Positions 45,019-55,900 of a stretch of DNA of 64,000 nt are shown here, in pieces. The notes beneath the pieces were generated by a model. It made no database searches, was not told the origin of the DNA, and saw only the letters and a program-made list of their open reading frames with translations. Position 1 is the stretch's first letter. Every line of letters starts with the position of its first letter. The position numbers and the translations under genes are program-made. This DNA comes from Heterohyrax brucei (lineage: Eukaryota; Chordata; Mammalia; Hyracoidea; Procaviidae): the NCBI GenBank assembly GCA_028571685.1, contig CM053164.1:37002501-37066500 (forward strand). Direction: 5' to 3'.

Positions 45019-45409
45019 AGTCAGAAAGGACCCTCCAACTTTTCCAAGTATATGCGAAAAAAGACAGAAGAGAAATGTAACCTTTTCTTATGAAAATCTA
45101 GAGAAGGATTAAACCCTGCTATTTCTTTTAAGAAGTTATCTAGAAGAAAGATTCAAATATTCCAAATACTAGAAAAGATGAACTGGGATGAAGAAGGGAT
45201 TTATTTCTTCAAGCCCCATAGGCAAGGTTAATAATCTGGAAAAACATTCTAAATAACTTGCTACTCCCAGAAGAGGAAACTTGCAAGTATTCGTTTTCAC
45301 CCAACTCTACTCACTGAGTCCCTTCCTCTATCCCTCTTTTCTCACTTGTTTCTGAAACCCAGCTGCAAAGTTACTTCAGTGTAAATTTCTCAGTTTCACA
45401 TGCTTAGGC
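45019..45409. other. No recognised feature
   Basis: About 390 bp without a repeat or gene signal that I can support. Confidence 0.35.
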
Positions 45410-45800
45410 TACCATCCATCTGTCAGTCTGTTGCACTGTGGGAGCTTAAGATGCTGCCATGATGCTGGAGGTTATGCCTGGTATTTCAAAAGCAGCAGGG
45501 TCACCCATGGTGGAGAGGTTTCAGTGAAGCCTCTAGACCATGACAGACTAGGAAGGGAGACCTAGAAGTATACTCTGAAAATCAGCCAGTAAAAATTCTA
45601 TGAATCACAATAGCATATTCTGATATTGTACTAAAAAAAGAGCCTCTAGTTTGGAAGGCACTCAAAATGCACAGTGGCCACAATAGACTTGAGCATGTCA
45701 ATAACTACGAAGATGGTGCAGTGGTGGGCAACATTTCTTTGTACTGTACACAAGATCACCAGGGGTCAAGCAATTAACAACACACTTGAGAGCTTGACTC
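45410..45800 (+). mobile_element. Internally deleted RTE derivative (+)
   Basis: The first part (CTGTCAGTCTGTTGCACTGT, then CACCCATGGTGGAGAGGTTT and AGTTTGGAAGGCACTCAAAA) is the RTE 5' leader in sense, matching the leader at 36800-37145. Right after CTCAAAATGCACA it jumps to the RTE 3' tail (GCCACAATAGACTTGAGCAT, then GAAGATGGTGCAGTGGTG). The entire protein-coding body is missing. Confidence 0.7.
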
Positions 45801-46149
45801 CCTTCTCCAAATTATCAGTTTCACAAGGAGCATCTTTAATTAAAATCAACAAATATCTGCTGAGTCATCAGATGTATAAGGCATTTGTAAAATGTATGAG
45901 ACTAGGGAATAGAGGGCAGGATTAAGATCAAAAATCTGAATTCTATGTAAGTGCTACACGGATTAAGAAAACGGGCAGCTAACTTTGCCTTAGGGAACTA
46001 TAAAGAGTTGTTAGATGAGCAATCCCAGAGGAAATGACTAATAAATTGAGTAATAGATTAAATAATAAATAACCAGGCTAGAAAGAGAAAAGAGCTTTGC
46101 AGGAATTAAGAATGAAAATAGCCAAAGACACACAGAAAAGCCTGTAGAG
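45801..46149. other. No recognised feature
   Basis: Mostly unassigned sequence with no coding motif, ahead of the MIR half at 46150. Confidence 0.3.
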
Positions 46150-46232
46150 AGATAATAATAGCACCTGATGGGGCTGTTTTAAGAACTGAATGAGTTAACA
46201 AAGTAAAGCACTGAAAACAGTGCTATGTATGG
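46150..46232 (+). repeat. MIR 3' half (+)
   Basis: GATAATAATAGCACCTGATG then CTGAATGAGTTAACAAAG and GAAAACAGTGCTATGTATG follow the MIR consensus in sense. Confidence 0.55.
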
Positions 46233-46235
46233 GAA

Positions 46236-46438
46236 CCACACTAGTGTTGGGTGCCATCAAGCAGATTCTGACAGTGACCCGAGAGGACAAAACAGAACTG
46301 CCCATAAGGTTTCCAAGGCTGTTATCTTTACAAGAGCAAATCACCAGGTCTTTTCTCCTATCAAGCAGTTGGTGGGTTCAAACTATCAGCCTTTCAGGTA
46401 GCTGTCAAGTGTTTTAACTACCGTAAGGACAGGACTCC
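46236..46438 (-). mobile_element. AfroSINE, long variant (-)
   Basis: GGTGCCATCAAGCAGATTCT at the tail, the extra block TTCCAAGGCTGTTATCTTTA, and the head AACTACCGTAAGGACAGG (diverged). Confidence 0.8.
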
Positions 46439-46449
46439 TTCACAAGAGC

Positions 46450-46603
46450 TATAGCCTGTTGCCATCACACACGGCGATCCCATAGGACAGCGTAGAACTA
46501 GAACTGCCCCACAGAGTTTTCAGGGACTCACTAGTCTATTCAAATGGCCAACCTTTTGGTTGGCAGCCACAGCATTTAATTACTAAGCCACCAGCACTTC
46601 CAT
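46450..46603 (-). mobile_element. AfroSINE (-)
   Basis: GCCTGTTGCCATCACACACG to TAAGCCACCAGCACTTCC. The short form in antisense, 12 bp after the previous copy. A duplicated AGAACTAGAACT lies inside. Confidence 0.82.
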
Positions 46604-46664
46604 AGCAACCTTAGAGCTACACTACTATATCAATGTCTGCTATTATCATCATTAAAACATTCAT

Positions 46665-47140
46665 AAACAATCCTGACAGAGAATACAATAGAGAGTCCCC
46701 AAGGTAGTGGGAGAAAAATGGGTGTGCAGAAAAGAGTAGATTTGAATGTCCAACAGGTTGGAGGGTTCCTCAGAAGACATAGCCCCCAAACTCTCTGTTA
46801 GCCCTAAAATCACTGCAGAACCCCTCTTCAAACAAAGACTGCACTGGACTATAATACATAAAATGACACTGGCAAAGAGAGTGCTTCTTGGCTTAAGTAG
46901 ATACATGATACTAACTGGGTAGTTCCTGTCCAGAGGCAAGATGAGAGGGTGGAGGGAGACAAAAGCTGGTTAAATGCATGTGGGAAATACAGTCTGGCAA
47001 GGAGGAGTGTGAAGTCACAAACGGGGGAGGGCAGTTTGACTTACACAGCTGTGTGTGTATAAGTTTTTATACGACAAATTGACTTGGATTGTAAGCTTTC
47101 ACTTAAAGCACAATAAAATATTTTAAAAATTAAAAAAACC
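46665..47140 (+). mobile_element. L1 3'UTR fragment (+)
   Basis: Co-linear with 11930-12310: CAACAGGTTGGAGGGTTCCT, GATACATGATACTAACTGGG, GGAGGAGTGTGAAGTCACAA and CACTTAAAGCACAATAAAAT with an A-rich tail. 5'-truncated, non-coding. Confidence 0.85.
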
Positions 47141-47224
47141 ACAAACAAAGAAACTTGGGAGAAAATTACACCTACAAGGAAAAGAGTTACTATTCTTAAC
47201 ATATAATGAATTCTTAGAAATAAA

Positions 47225-47640
47225 TGAAAGATAAACAAACCAATAAAGTGAAAAAAGGGCAAGTCAAACATTTTTCAAGGAAGAAAACATATGAAAAATG
47301 TAAACTTACTAATACAGAAAGAAAAAATAAAACAAAATATCCCTTTATCTATCAAATTACAGATTATAAGAAAAGCCAGCATTGCCAAGGAGGTAGGGAA
47401 ATAGGACTGGTTTCACTAGGTGGGAGTACATTTTCATACTAAAAAATCTTTCTAGACGGTAAACTGGCACTGAGTTTACTTGGGCCTTAGGAAGTATTCA
47501 TATTTTTTGATCCAATAATTCTACTTCCAGAAAATTATTCTATGGAAGTAATCACAGTTTTGGACACAGATACCATTAACGACAAAAAAAAAAAACATAA
47601 TTTTGAATATCAAAAAACTGTGAGCTCTTAAATGTTCAAG
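47225..47640 (+). mobile_element. L1M-type ORF2 end remnant (+)
   Basis: GATCCAATAATTCTACTTCC then TGGAAGTAATCACAGTTTTG resembles the ORF2 C-terminal region of an old L1 in sense. Heavily decayed. The preceding L1 tail (46665-47140) may have inserted into it. Confidence 0.55.
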
Positions 47641-47874
47641 ACACAGTATTGATAAGCAGTAAAATGATTATGGGCAAAGGACCCAGAATTAGACTAAGAT
47701 CATATCCTAGGCCTACCACTTAATAACAGTGTACCTTGGACAAATTACTAAAACTGTCCTTGTTCAAGTTTCTCAACTGTAAAATAAATAATAATAGAAT
47801 AGCTCCTACTGAGAGACTGAAGACTCAATGAGTTAAAATATGTAGAATAATAACAACAAAAAACCATGATTAAA

Positions 47875-48058
47875 AACTTGATTACAACTCCTATCAGTCC
47901 TGCAAGACACAGCAGCACTGCCACCATGGGGTTCCCAAGGCTATAATCTTTACAGAAGTAGACTGCCACATCGTTCTCCTGTAGAGCAGCCAGTAGGTTC
48001 AAAATGCCAAACTTTTGGTTAGCAGTCAAGTGCTCAACCACTGCACCACCAGGATTCT
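47875..48058 (-). mobile_element. AfroSINE, long variant (-)
   Basis: GATTACAACTCCTATCAGTC to CACTGCACCACCAGGATTC, with the extra block AAGGCTATAATCTTTACAGA. Diverged. Confidence 0.78.
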
Positions 48059-48084
48059 TTAAAATATGTAGCGCATCCCAAAAG

Positions 48085-48325
48085 TTAACTACCAACCAGT
48101 TAGTTGCCTTAGAGCTGATCCGACTCCTGGAAGACTCCACTTCTGTCAGAGTTAGGATTATAGTCCACAAGGCTTTTGATGGCTGCTTTTTCAAAGGTAG
48201 ATCCTCACCACCATCAATTTGATTTCTGATAGAGAACCTACAGGCTTTCCAACAAGCTACTAGTAGATTCAAACCAGGCAACCTTTTGGCAGCCATACCT
48301 CTAACCACTGTGGAATCAGGGCTCC
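48085..48325 (-). mobile_element. AfroSINE-related variant (-), extended
   Basis: It starts ACTACCAACCAGTTAGTTGC, has a TTTTGATGGCTGCTTTTTCA block typical of the second variant, then AGATTCAAACCAGGCAACCT and CCACTGTGGAATCAGGGCTC. It looks like the 25268-type SINE in antisense. Confidence 0.65.
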
Positions 48326-48349
48326 AGAAGTATATCATCCAGCATTTGG

Positions 48350-48437
48350 TTTCCAAGAGGCCTCTGAGTGGACTCATAGCTTCAACCTTTCAGCTGGCAG
48401 CTAATCTCATTATTGTTTACACCACCCAGGGACCCAA
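48350..48437 (-). mobile_element. AfroSINE second-variant fragment (-)
   Basis: GGCCTCTGAGTGGACTCATA and TTTACACCACCCAGGGACCC are the head half of the 25268-type SINE, antisense. Confidence 0.65.
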
Positions 48438-48451
48438 CAGTCAACTAACCA

Positions 48452-48616
48452 AAACCAAAAACTAAACCCACCACCGTCAAGCAGATTCCAACTCATAGTG
48501 ATCCTGTAGTATGGTAGAACTGTCCCACAGAGTTTCCAAGGAGCACCTGGTAGATTCAAACCCGACCTCTTGGTTAGCAGCCATAGCACTTAACCACTAT
48601 ACCACCAGGGCTTCCA
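48452..48616 (-). mobile_element. AfroSINE (-)
   Basis: A well-kept antisense short form: AACTAAACCCACCACCGTCA at the tail, CTATACCACCAGGGCTTCC at the head. Confidence 0.92.
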
Positions 48617-48782
48617 AAAGTTCACTAGTACACAGTAAATGTTCAATAAGTATTAGGTAGATTAGACATTATTATCAATATCCAGTAGTAGGACAGTACT
48701 CTCTAGCCAATAATAAATGATACTGCAAATAAATACATTATAAAACCACATTTTTTTTTAATAAACACTAGTAAGTTAAGAG

Positions 48783-48917
48783 AAATCCTAGTGGTGAATA
48801 ATTAACTACTGTGGCTGCTAACCAAAAGGTCAGCAGTTCAAATCTACCAGGTACTCCTTGGAAACTCTACAGGGTAATTCTACACTGTCTTTATAGGGTC
48901 ACTACTAAGTAGTTACA
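48783..48917 (+). mobile_element. AfroSINE (+), tail truncated
   Basis: AAATCCTAGTGGTGAATAAT at the head, GCAGTTCAAATCTACCAGGT as B box, and a body to TTTATAGGGTCACTACTAAG. It is the only + strand copy in the 46.2-48.9 kb cluster. Confidence 0.85.
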
Positions 48918-49020
48918 AAGCAGGTTATTTAGAGTACGTAACACATTTTTTGCAAAGAAAAGTTCTGGAGGGCAATTAACTAAAACATTAATAACTTAAC
49001 TCTGGGTGTTATAATTATTA

Positions 49021-49553
49021 GTGACCGTCATGGATTGAATTCTGTCCCCCTAAAAATAGGTGTAGCCGCGTGGCTGGGCCATGATTCCCAGTATCTTGTG
49101 ACTGTGCTCCATTTTGTGGTTTTCCTATGCTGTATGTTAAAGGATTAGGGTGGCACTGTAAATCCCTTTATGAGATCACCTCTCTGCTCCACTGTAACAG
49201 GAGGTTCCCTGGCGTATGGCTTGCCCACCCTTAATCCTTTCAGCCTGCAAGAGGTAAAAGAAAAGGGAGACAGGCTAAGAATTGGGAACCTCGTACCATC
49301 AAGAAAGCAGCACCCAGAGAAAAGCACATCCTTCAGAACTGAGGTTTCTGTGCCAAGATGCTCCCTGGACAAAGACTGATGTGTTACGGACTTTCCTCCA
49401 GAGCCGACCAGGGGGAAAGCCTTGCCCTGGAGCAGACACCCTGAATATGGATTTGTAGCCTACTGAACTATGTAAGAATAAACTTTCCTTTGTTAAAGCC
49501 ATCCACTCTGTGGTATTTCTGTTAGAGCAGCCCTAGTTGACTAAAACAGTGAC
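49021..49553 (+). mobile_element. MaLR-type solo LTR (+) with perfect 5-bp target duplication
   Basis: The LTR spans 49026-49548 and is flanked by GTGAC at 49021-49025 and 49549-49553. The start is CGTCATGGATTGAATTCTGT (first base T to C relative to its relatives) and the end is GTTGACTAAAACA. Polyadenylation region: AAGAATAAACTTTCC (49475) then GTTAAAGCCATCCACTCTGT. It aligns along its length with 23186-23703. Confidence 0.9.
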
Positions 49554-49565
49554 TATTATTTTTTC

Positions 49566-49626
49566 AAGGAACGCTGGTGGCACTGAGATTACACAACCGG
49601 CTGCTAACTGAAAGGTTAGTGGTTTA
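49566..49626 (+). mobile_element. AfroSINE head fragment (+)
   Basis: AGGAACGCTGGTGGCACTGA then CCGGCTGCTAACTGAAAGGT is the promoter-bearing head. The copy ends abruptly at the following L1. Confidence 0.7.
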
Positions 49627-49629
49627 GCT

Positions 49630-50870
49630 ATGCGGAATCTGGGAAACCTCTCACAACATGGATGAATGAAGGGCATTATGCAAGTACCACAAGTCAATCA
49701 CAAAGGACAAATGTTGTATATGACCACTACTATAAAATTCATGAAAAGGTTTACATATACACACTGAAGAAAAAATCTTTGATGGTTATGAGGGAGTGAG
49801 GAGGCAGAGAGGGAAAAACACTAGACAACAGATAACTGATGAAGGGTCAGAGAGGACACAGTACTGGGGAAGTCAGGATAACTCGACCAAGGCAAAATCA
49901 TGGAAGCTTCACAGGCATATCTAAACTCCCTGTGGGGTCAAATCACTAGGCTAAGGGCTGGGGACCATGGTCTTGCACAACATCTAGCTCAACTGGTATA
50001 ACACAGTTCATAATAAAAAAATTTCCACATCCTGCTTTGGTGAGCTACATCTGGGGTCTTAAAAGCTTCTGAATAGCCATGTAAGATAAGATACTCTACT
50101 GTTCTCACCCCATTTGAGCAAGTGAGAATGAAGAAAACCAAAGACACAAGGGAAAGATTAGTCCAAAGGACTAATGCACCACAACCAGTACAGCCTCTAC
50201 CAGACTGAGTCTAGAAAAACTAGATGACACCCAGCTACCACTACCCACTGACTACTGTGACAGGGATCACAACACAGGGCCCCAGACAGAGCTGGAGAAC
50301 TCACCAAAAAAAAAAAAAAGAAAAATACCAAGCTTGCCAGTCTGATAGACTGGAGGAACCCTGTGAGTATAGCCCCCAGACACTCTTTTAACTCCTTACC
50401 AAAGTCACCCCTAACATTCACCAATCAGCCAAAGGTTAGAAAGGCCCATAAAGCAATTAGGAAATCATGGTGGCGTAGTGGTTAAGTGCTACACTGGCTA
50501 ATCAAAGACAGCAGTCCAAGTCTGCCAGGTGCTCCCTGGAAACTCTAAGGGGTAGTTCTACTCCATCCTATATAGGGTTGCTATCAGTCAGAATCAACTC
50601 AATGGCAGCAGCTTTGGCTTTTTAACAAAGCAATTAACAATAATACATCAGCTCAACCACGTAGAAGAAAGTAAATGGTCCTAGCAGCTCAGGGGCAAGA
50701 ACAGGAAAGCTGGAGGAAAGAAAATGGTGAACCCAAGGTTGTGAAGGGGAGAGTATTGCCACATTGCAGGGTTAGCAACCACTGTCATAAAACAAAATGT
50801 GTACTGTTGAATGAGAAACTGATTTGTTCTGTAAATCTTCACCTAAAGCCCAATTTTAAAAAAGAAAAAA
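49630..50870 (+). mobile_element. L1 3'UTR region (+), split by an AfroSINE
   Basis: GAAACCTCTCACAACATGGA, then CATGGTCTTGCACAACATCT, TTCATAATAAAAAAATTTCC and (past the SINE) TGTAAATCTTCACCTAAAGC. It has the same order as 20262-20812. An older L1 subfamily, non-coding. Confidence 0.75.
50450..50636 (+). mobile_element. AfroSINE (+) with target duplication
   Basis: SINE 50460-50626; perfect repeat AAAGCAATTA at 50450-50459 and 50627-50636. Head GGAAATCATGGTGGCGTAGT, tail CTCAATGGCAGCAGCTTTGG. Confidence 0.95.
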
Positions 50871-50884
50871 GAAAGGGTAATAGT

Positions 50885-51112
50885 TTGAACCTATCGGCCA
50901 TTCTACGAGAAAAACAGATTGCAGTTTGCTCCCATAATGCTTAAAAAACCAAAAAACCAAACGCAGGGCCAACAAGTCGATACTGACCATAGGAACCCTA
51001 CAGGACTGAGTAGAATTGTCTCATAGAGTTTCAAGGGGCACCTGGTGGATCTGAACTGTGGATCTTTTGGTTAGCAGATGTAGCACTTGACCACTATGGC
51101 ACCATGGTTTCC
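50885..51112 (-). mobile_element. AfroSINE (-), preceded by a SINE scrap
   Basis: 50945-51112 is an antisense short form (AAACCAAACGCAGGGCCAAC to CTATGGCACCATGGTTTCC). The 50885-50942 part (AACCTATCGGCCATTCTACG) resembles the middle of a long-variant SINE in sense. Confidence 0.8.
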
Positions 51113-51177
51113 TAATTGCTTGTTAAAGTCATCTACTTGCAGTATTTCTGCAATAGCAGTACTAGATGACTAAGACA
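51113..51177 (+). mobile_element. MaLR LTR 3' end fragment (+)
   Basis: TTGTTAAAGTCATCTACTTG then GCAGTACTAGATGACTAAGA and CA is the end of the LTR family seen at 23186 and 49026. Confidence 0.7.
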
Positions 51178-52654
51178 ACTGGGAAAGCACTTACTATTTG
51201 TTTAATGACTAAATGAAAGAACAAATTTGATATTGTGAATTATGAATAAATTCTATCGGACATAATTTTTTAAAAAGTAAAAATGGCAAGGCTATAGAAA
51301 AGCAAGTTAAGGAAGACGGCAGGAAAAAGGGGAAAAAAAGAGCCTTTTGTTTCCAACGAAAAGTCACTCTTGCTCCAATGAGAACAATATCAAAGATGGA
51401 TTTTAAGAGAGACTTGCAGCATGTGCTTTTTCAGTATGGAATTACCATCATGATATAAATGCCATAAAAGCCAGATACTGAAGAGTAACATTCAGAAAAA
51501 GTTTCAGGTATCTATATTTAATCTAAATGGTTCTTTCCATCTCAGTCATCCAAGTTACTCATCTCTCTAGGACCTAGTGGGACCTTTGGATATAGAAATC
51601 AGGATCACTGGACCAGATACTGGAAAGAAAGAGCAGTGTACAGAGAATACCCTCCAAAACAGACTGTCTCTGCAGCAATGCAAAATAAATTTAATAAGAA
51701 TTTCACTGAAACTTTTTAGCAAAGAGAAATTCTTCTCAGCGTTGGAGAAGGAATGTTATCTATCCAATGCCAGTCCATATCACTCTCAGCAAAATTCACC
51801 AGTTTCTGAGGTTCTAACTTACATACACTAACAAATATTCCATGTTCACTAAAAGGTAAAGTCACCAAACATTATATAAGCTGCAAAATTTATTAACTAG
51901 ACCTATTCATTTCTTGTAGTTGAATAAACCCACTGCTACCAAGTCAATTTCAACTCACAGAGACTCTACAGGATAGAGCAGACCTGTATCTGAGTAGTGA
52001 TTCTCAAAAGAATCACTAGGGCTTGTTACAAGGAAGTTTTGGGAAGAAAAGGTGATTGGGTGATAATGCCTGGAGTATTCAAGTATTTATGCCATTAGGC
52101 TTAAGCAAAACAAAACAAAAAAAAAGCAAGAGACAAGAGAGAGAGATGGTATGAAGCAAAGGTTATCAGTGTTCTCCTAACGGTCAGTACAAACTTTGTT
52201 TGGGTTATCTATCTGGACTTCTGCAGAGTGACACTGTTGACCATTTTTTTTCCAGTATCAACCTCTCCCTAGCCAAGTACACCTTATCCACGACTGAAGT
52301 CATTTATCTAAGCACTTGGCTTTAAACACTTTGAAGTGATAATCCAAAGCAGTAGTTTCTTTTGCAGATATACAAAGGTTTCTCCCTTTGCCCCTCCACT
52401 CTAATTTAAGAAATTAAGAGGATTGCAAAGGTAAGATTCTGTGCTGGGAGACAGAATTGTGAGTCAGTTCTCCCACAGTATTTTCCAGACTTCTTACATA
52501 GATTCTTTTGGTGGAAATAATTTCAATTAGGTTAAAACATAACTTCTTATTCTAGTCACTGAGTAAAAACAAAAACAAAAAAAGATCTAAGCTAGTTTAG
52601 TTCACGGTTTCTCACTAAAGCAGGCTGAAATTAACAATAGGAAACACTCCTTGA
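51178..52654. other. No gene seen; one AfroSINE scrap
   Basis: Unique-looking except for an antisense SINE scrap at 51928-51998 (AAACCCACTGCTACCAAGTC). The frame 51577-51831 has no recognisable motif. No repeat or promoter signals that I can support. Confidence 0.4.
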
Positions 52655-52830
52655 AATTATACCAAGCATAGGCACTGTGCTAAGTACATTATATCACATA
52701 CAACACCACTATTATTATCCCCATATTACAAACAAGGGCACAGAAGCTTAGAGAATTAAACTTACTTGCCCAGAGTCATACAGCTATATGGTGTTGGAGG
52801 TGGGAGCAGCAGGTCTAATTTGAGAATTTG
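52655..52830 (-). repeat. MIR (-)
   Basis: A clear antisense MIR: TAAGTACATTATATCACATA, then ATTATTATCCCCATATTACA, CTTACTTGCCCAGAGTCATA and CAGCTATATGGTGTTGGAGG. Confidence 0.8.
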
Positions 52831-53779
52831 TATTTTTATCAACTATAGTTATGATGTCCATACTTTTTCTAAAATGACTACACATTAGTGAAGAAAACTA
52901 TCTAGAAAATATAAAACTGTTAAATTCTACTGTCTGATAATATACCCTTAAATTATACCCTTAAATATCTACCATAACTATTGCTGAACAGACTGTTTAC
53001 CTTTACAATGGCTCCATAGTAACTGAATCATTCACTATCCTGACGTAGTCATAAAATTATTTTTTAAACAAATCTCTTAAAATACTATACAGTCTCCAAA
53101 TAAAATATGCTGCCTTCTTTGAGTTGTGAAAAATAAGAGGATGTCTTGATCTAGTCACAGTCCCATTTCTGTTCCGTTTCCTCCTCCCTCCCCCTCCTTC
53201 CTCTACGCCTTCATATCCTTCAAGACCAGTTCAGTTCCTCCTTTTCAAGGATAACTACACAAAAACCTTAACCAAAGGGACTCTAATACTAGTCTGTAGT
53301 TACAGGATAATAAAGTCAAAAGTGAAGTAGAAAATGTAGCATATCAACTACAGAATTAATTCTAAGCATCCTTATTTTTCTACTTCACACTTTGAATCTT
53401 GCCTTTAATAATTAGCACACAAAAGTCTGCCATTTTTCAGCATTTTTTCAAAAAATAAAGTTTTCTACAAATTGTTTAATCAAGCAGGTGCTGAAAAAGC
53501 AAAATACCAAAAAACAGCAAAAACACTGTTACATGGTAATAAATATATCATATTTTTAGTAATGCAATGTTTATTCTTAATCATGTGTAGAGTTCATTAA
53601 CATAAATGCTTTACAACTAAATAGTCTATATTACTTATCATCTGTGCATTAATATGTACTTTCATTCATGCACAGAACAAATATTTACAGAATGCCAATA
53701 TAAACTTTTTTTTTGAGAGGATTTATCAAGAAAGGGGCATAAGTCCTCAGGTTAATAGAAGCATCTCATTTTGAAACTT
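52831..53779. other. No recognised feature
   Basis: About 950 bp, AT-rich, unique-looking. A pyrimidine-rich stretch at 53178-53215 (CTCCTCCCTCCCCCTCC) is the only notable point. Confidence 0.4.
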
Positions 53780-54105
53780 AAAGTAGTCAATTAATCTCCA
53801 GATACCTCATTTCCTTTATCTTTTTAATGGGAAGCCTTATAACCACTGGAAACCCTGGTGGTGTAGTGATTAAGAACCATGTCTGCTTACCAAAAGGTTG
53901 GCAGTTCAAACCCACCAGGTGCTCCTTGGAAACTCTATGGGGCAGTTCTGCTCTGTTCCACAGGATCACGACGAGTCAGAATCAACGCAACAGCAGTGAG
54001 TTTGGTTTGGTCTTATAACCACTCCGTCTTTGTGAGCTTTAAATGATTACACAAATCACTTAGAGGAGGTTCTAGTATGTAGTAAGTGCTCAACAAAGGA
54101 CAACC
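53780..54105 (+). repeat. MIR (+), split by an AfroSINE
   Basis: The left half (TACCTCATTTCCTTTATCTT) and the right half (TTTAAATGATTACACAAATC, then GTATGTAGTAAGTGCTCAAC) join across the SINE to give a MIR in sense. Confidence 0.7.
53836..54023 (+). mobile_element. AfroSINE (+), full length with perfect 12-bp target duplication
   Basis: SINE 53848-54011; CTTATAACCACT at 53836-53847 and 54012-54023 is identical. Head GGAAACCCTGGTGGTGTAGT (A box), CAGTTCAAACCCACC (B box), tail AGTGAGTTTGGTTTGG. One of the youngest copies here. Confidence 0.97.
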
Positions 54106-54352
54106 ACGGTAAATACTGAAGAAGGTATAAGCTGAAGGAAGTGGTTGAAAAATATTTTTGCTAGAAAGATGGGAATTTGTGAAGCTCAACATATTAATGA
54201 GATTAAAACATTTATAGTATACTAAGTATGCAGGGTGAAATCACTACAAAATGAACAGTAGGAAAGACAAAAAGCATGGATAAAGGAAATCTTGAAAACT
54301 GTTGAATTTGTGGCATGGATAAATAAACCTTGAAAACTCTTGAATTTCAGTG

Positions 54353-54539
54353 ATGGATGTACAAAACCCAAACCAAACCCACTGCTGTCAAGTTGACTCT
54401 GACTCATAGTGATGCTAGCACAGAGGAGAACTTCCCCCATACCATTTCCAAGGAGCATCTGGTGGATTCAAACTGCCAACCTCTTGGTTAGCAGCCACAG
54501 CATTTAACCACTGTACCGCCAGGGTTTGCTATGGATGTA
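54353..54539 (-). mobile_element. AfroSINE (-) with target duplication
   Basis: SINE about 54362-54530; ATGGATGTA at 54353-54361 and 54531-54539. Tail AACCAAACCCACTGCTGTCA, head CTGTACCGCCAGGGTTTG. Confidence 0.95.
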
Positions 54540-55599
54540 AAGAGGTTGTATATTTGTGAAAACGCAAATCCAATCCCTTGCATGTGTTCAACACATTTCT
54601 TCATATTCATATTCAGTAAAGATCTGGATGTTAGCCTTCAGGTGAATTAACAATGGTTCCTTCGAGTTCAATAACTCAGTAAAAGTCAAGTTTTCTCAGA
54701 CTATTTTATCTTCACTGTAAAAGTGAGCAAAAGGAACAACTACATATACTTAGAAAATGTAAGATTTTCAGCGGCTTATTAGTGTTAAAACAGCAGCAAT
54801 GCACATCTTTTTCTTCTCGTCTTTCAAAAACATGAACTGTTTGTTTTTAAATTATGTTTCTAAAAACTGTTTCTACTTTTGAAATTACAAGGGAATCACA
54901 GGTACAGTCAAAGAAACCTACAGAAGTCTCAGTTGCTGCAATCTTTAAAATTTGAGGTACATCATTATGAATTTGCATAGAGGTTTTATGTAATGTTTCT
55001 AGGTTCCTTTTAAATTTTATGACTGATTAACAATATAGCAAACCGGTACAGAGAAGTTGGCAATTAATTTTCTTGAGACGTTTAAGAAGCAGAACAGTCC
55101 ATGCTACCTAAATGAAGCTGTTTAAAACAACACAAAATTTCACGTCACATCTTGCCTATTTCTGGGCAAGCAAGTGTTTCAGTAAAACAAACTAGAAGCA
55201 TTTAGCAAAGCAGTAATTCTTGTGTTAGCCTCAATTCCTACCATAAAGCAGTTGGCTCCATCAAATATATTCCTAATTCATTCTTAAACACAAGTTTCAA
55301 GTGAAGCATATATGCCACCGGCAACCATTCAACGATAACGCATATTATGAATATATTCAAACACAGCACCTTCCTACAGAATGCAAAGCTATCTGCAGTT
55401 TCAGCTTCGGTTTCTCTATTCACTGCCCACATGCCCGAGTCCTTTTTCTTTTTAAATAAGCAATAAACTTTACTCTGGCCTAAGGAAATTACATCTCTCC
55501 GTGCTTCCTGGATACCCTGGAAGTCAATAACGCCCAAGTCAAATTTTAACATTTCCCAACTAGGTTTAATGGGAGCTGTGGATACTAAGCATCTGCTCA
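54540..55599. other. Unique sequence upstream of the CpG island
   Basis: About 1.06 kb, AT-rich and free of recognised repeats. It would be the start of the first intron if the CpG island drives a minus-strand gene. The long frame running into it from the island on the minus strand (55238-56293) loses any coding look here. Confidence 0.4.
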
Positions 55600-55648
55600 C
55601 TGTCCTCCAGTGACTCGGACTACCCTGACGCACCGAGATGCGGCTCAC

Positions 55649-55900
55649 CTGACATTCCGCACTAAACATTACCAAGAAGGAAAACCAACTCCGCCAAAAC
55701 AAAAATGGGATTCCCCCCCACGGAAGCGTGCGCGTGCTCCTGCGGGTTCTCTCCTGCCCGCACCCCGAAAGGGGGTGGACTACGGCGCCCCCGACCCGCG
55801 GCGGCGGCCGCCACCTGCCAGGCGAGACCGCGGATGGGGGTGGGGCGCTGTCGCCAGGCAAGGGACAGCCGGGGCCCGGGCCACCTCGGCTACCGCCCTG
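55649..55900 (-). other. Alternative candidate first exon (minus strand)
   Basis: A strong donor, GTCAG|GTGAGCCG, lies on the minus strand with the exon ending at 55649. A short frame ends MFSAECQ just before it, but I see no conserved protein. It may be an alternative first exon of the same gene as the donor at 56129. Left-right extent not established. Confidence 0.4.

Larger units (their letters stand above)
47650..48660 (+). repeat. MIR (+), split by a cluster of AfroSINEs
   Basis: The left half (47660-47858: GTGTACCTTGGACAAATTAC, then CAACTGTAAAATAAATAATA) and the right half (48617-48660: ACAGTAAATGTTCAATAAGT) are the two ends of one MIR in sense. At least three antisense AfroSINE units separate them. 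Confidence 0.65.

Noticed and set aside
47748-48377. A 209-codon minus-strand frame
   Set aside because: It is built from antisense MIR and several AfroSINEs. No protein family, and the repeats explain it fully.
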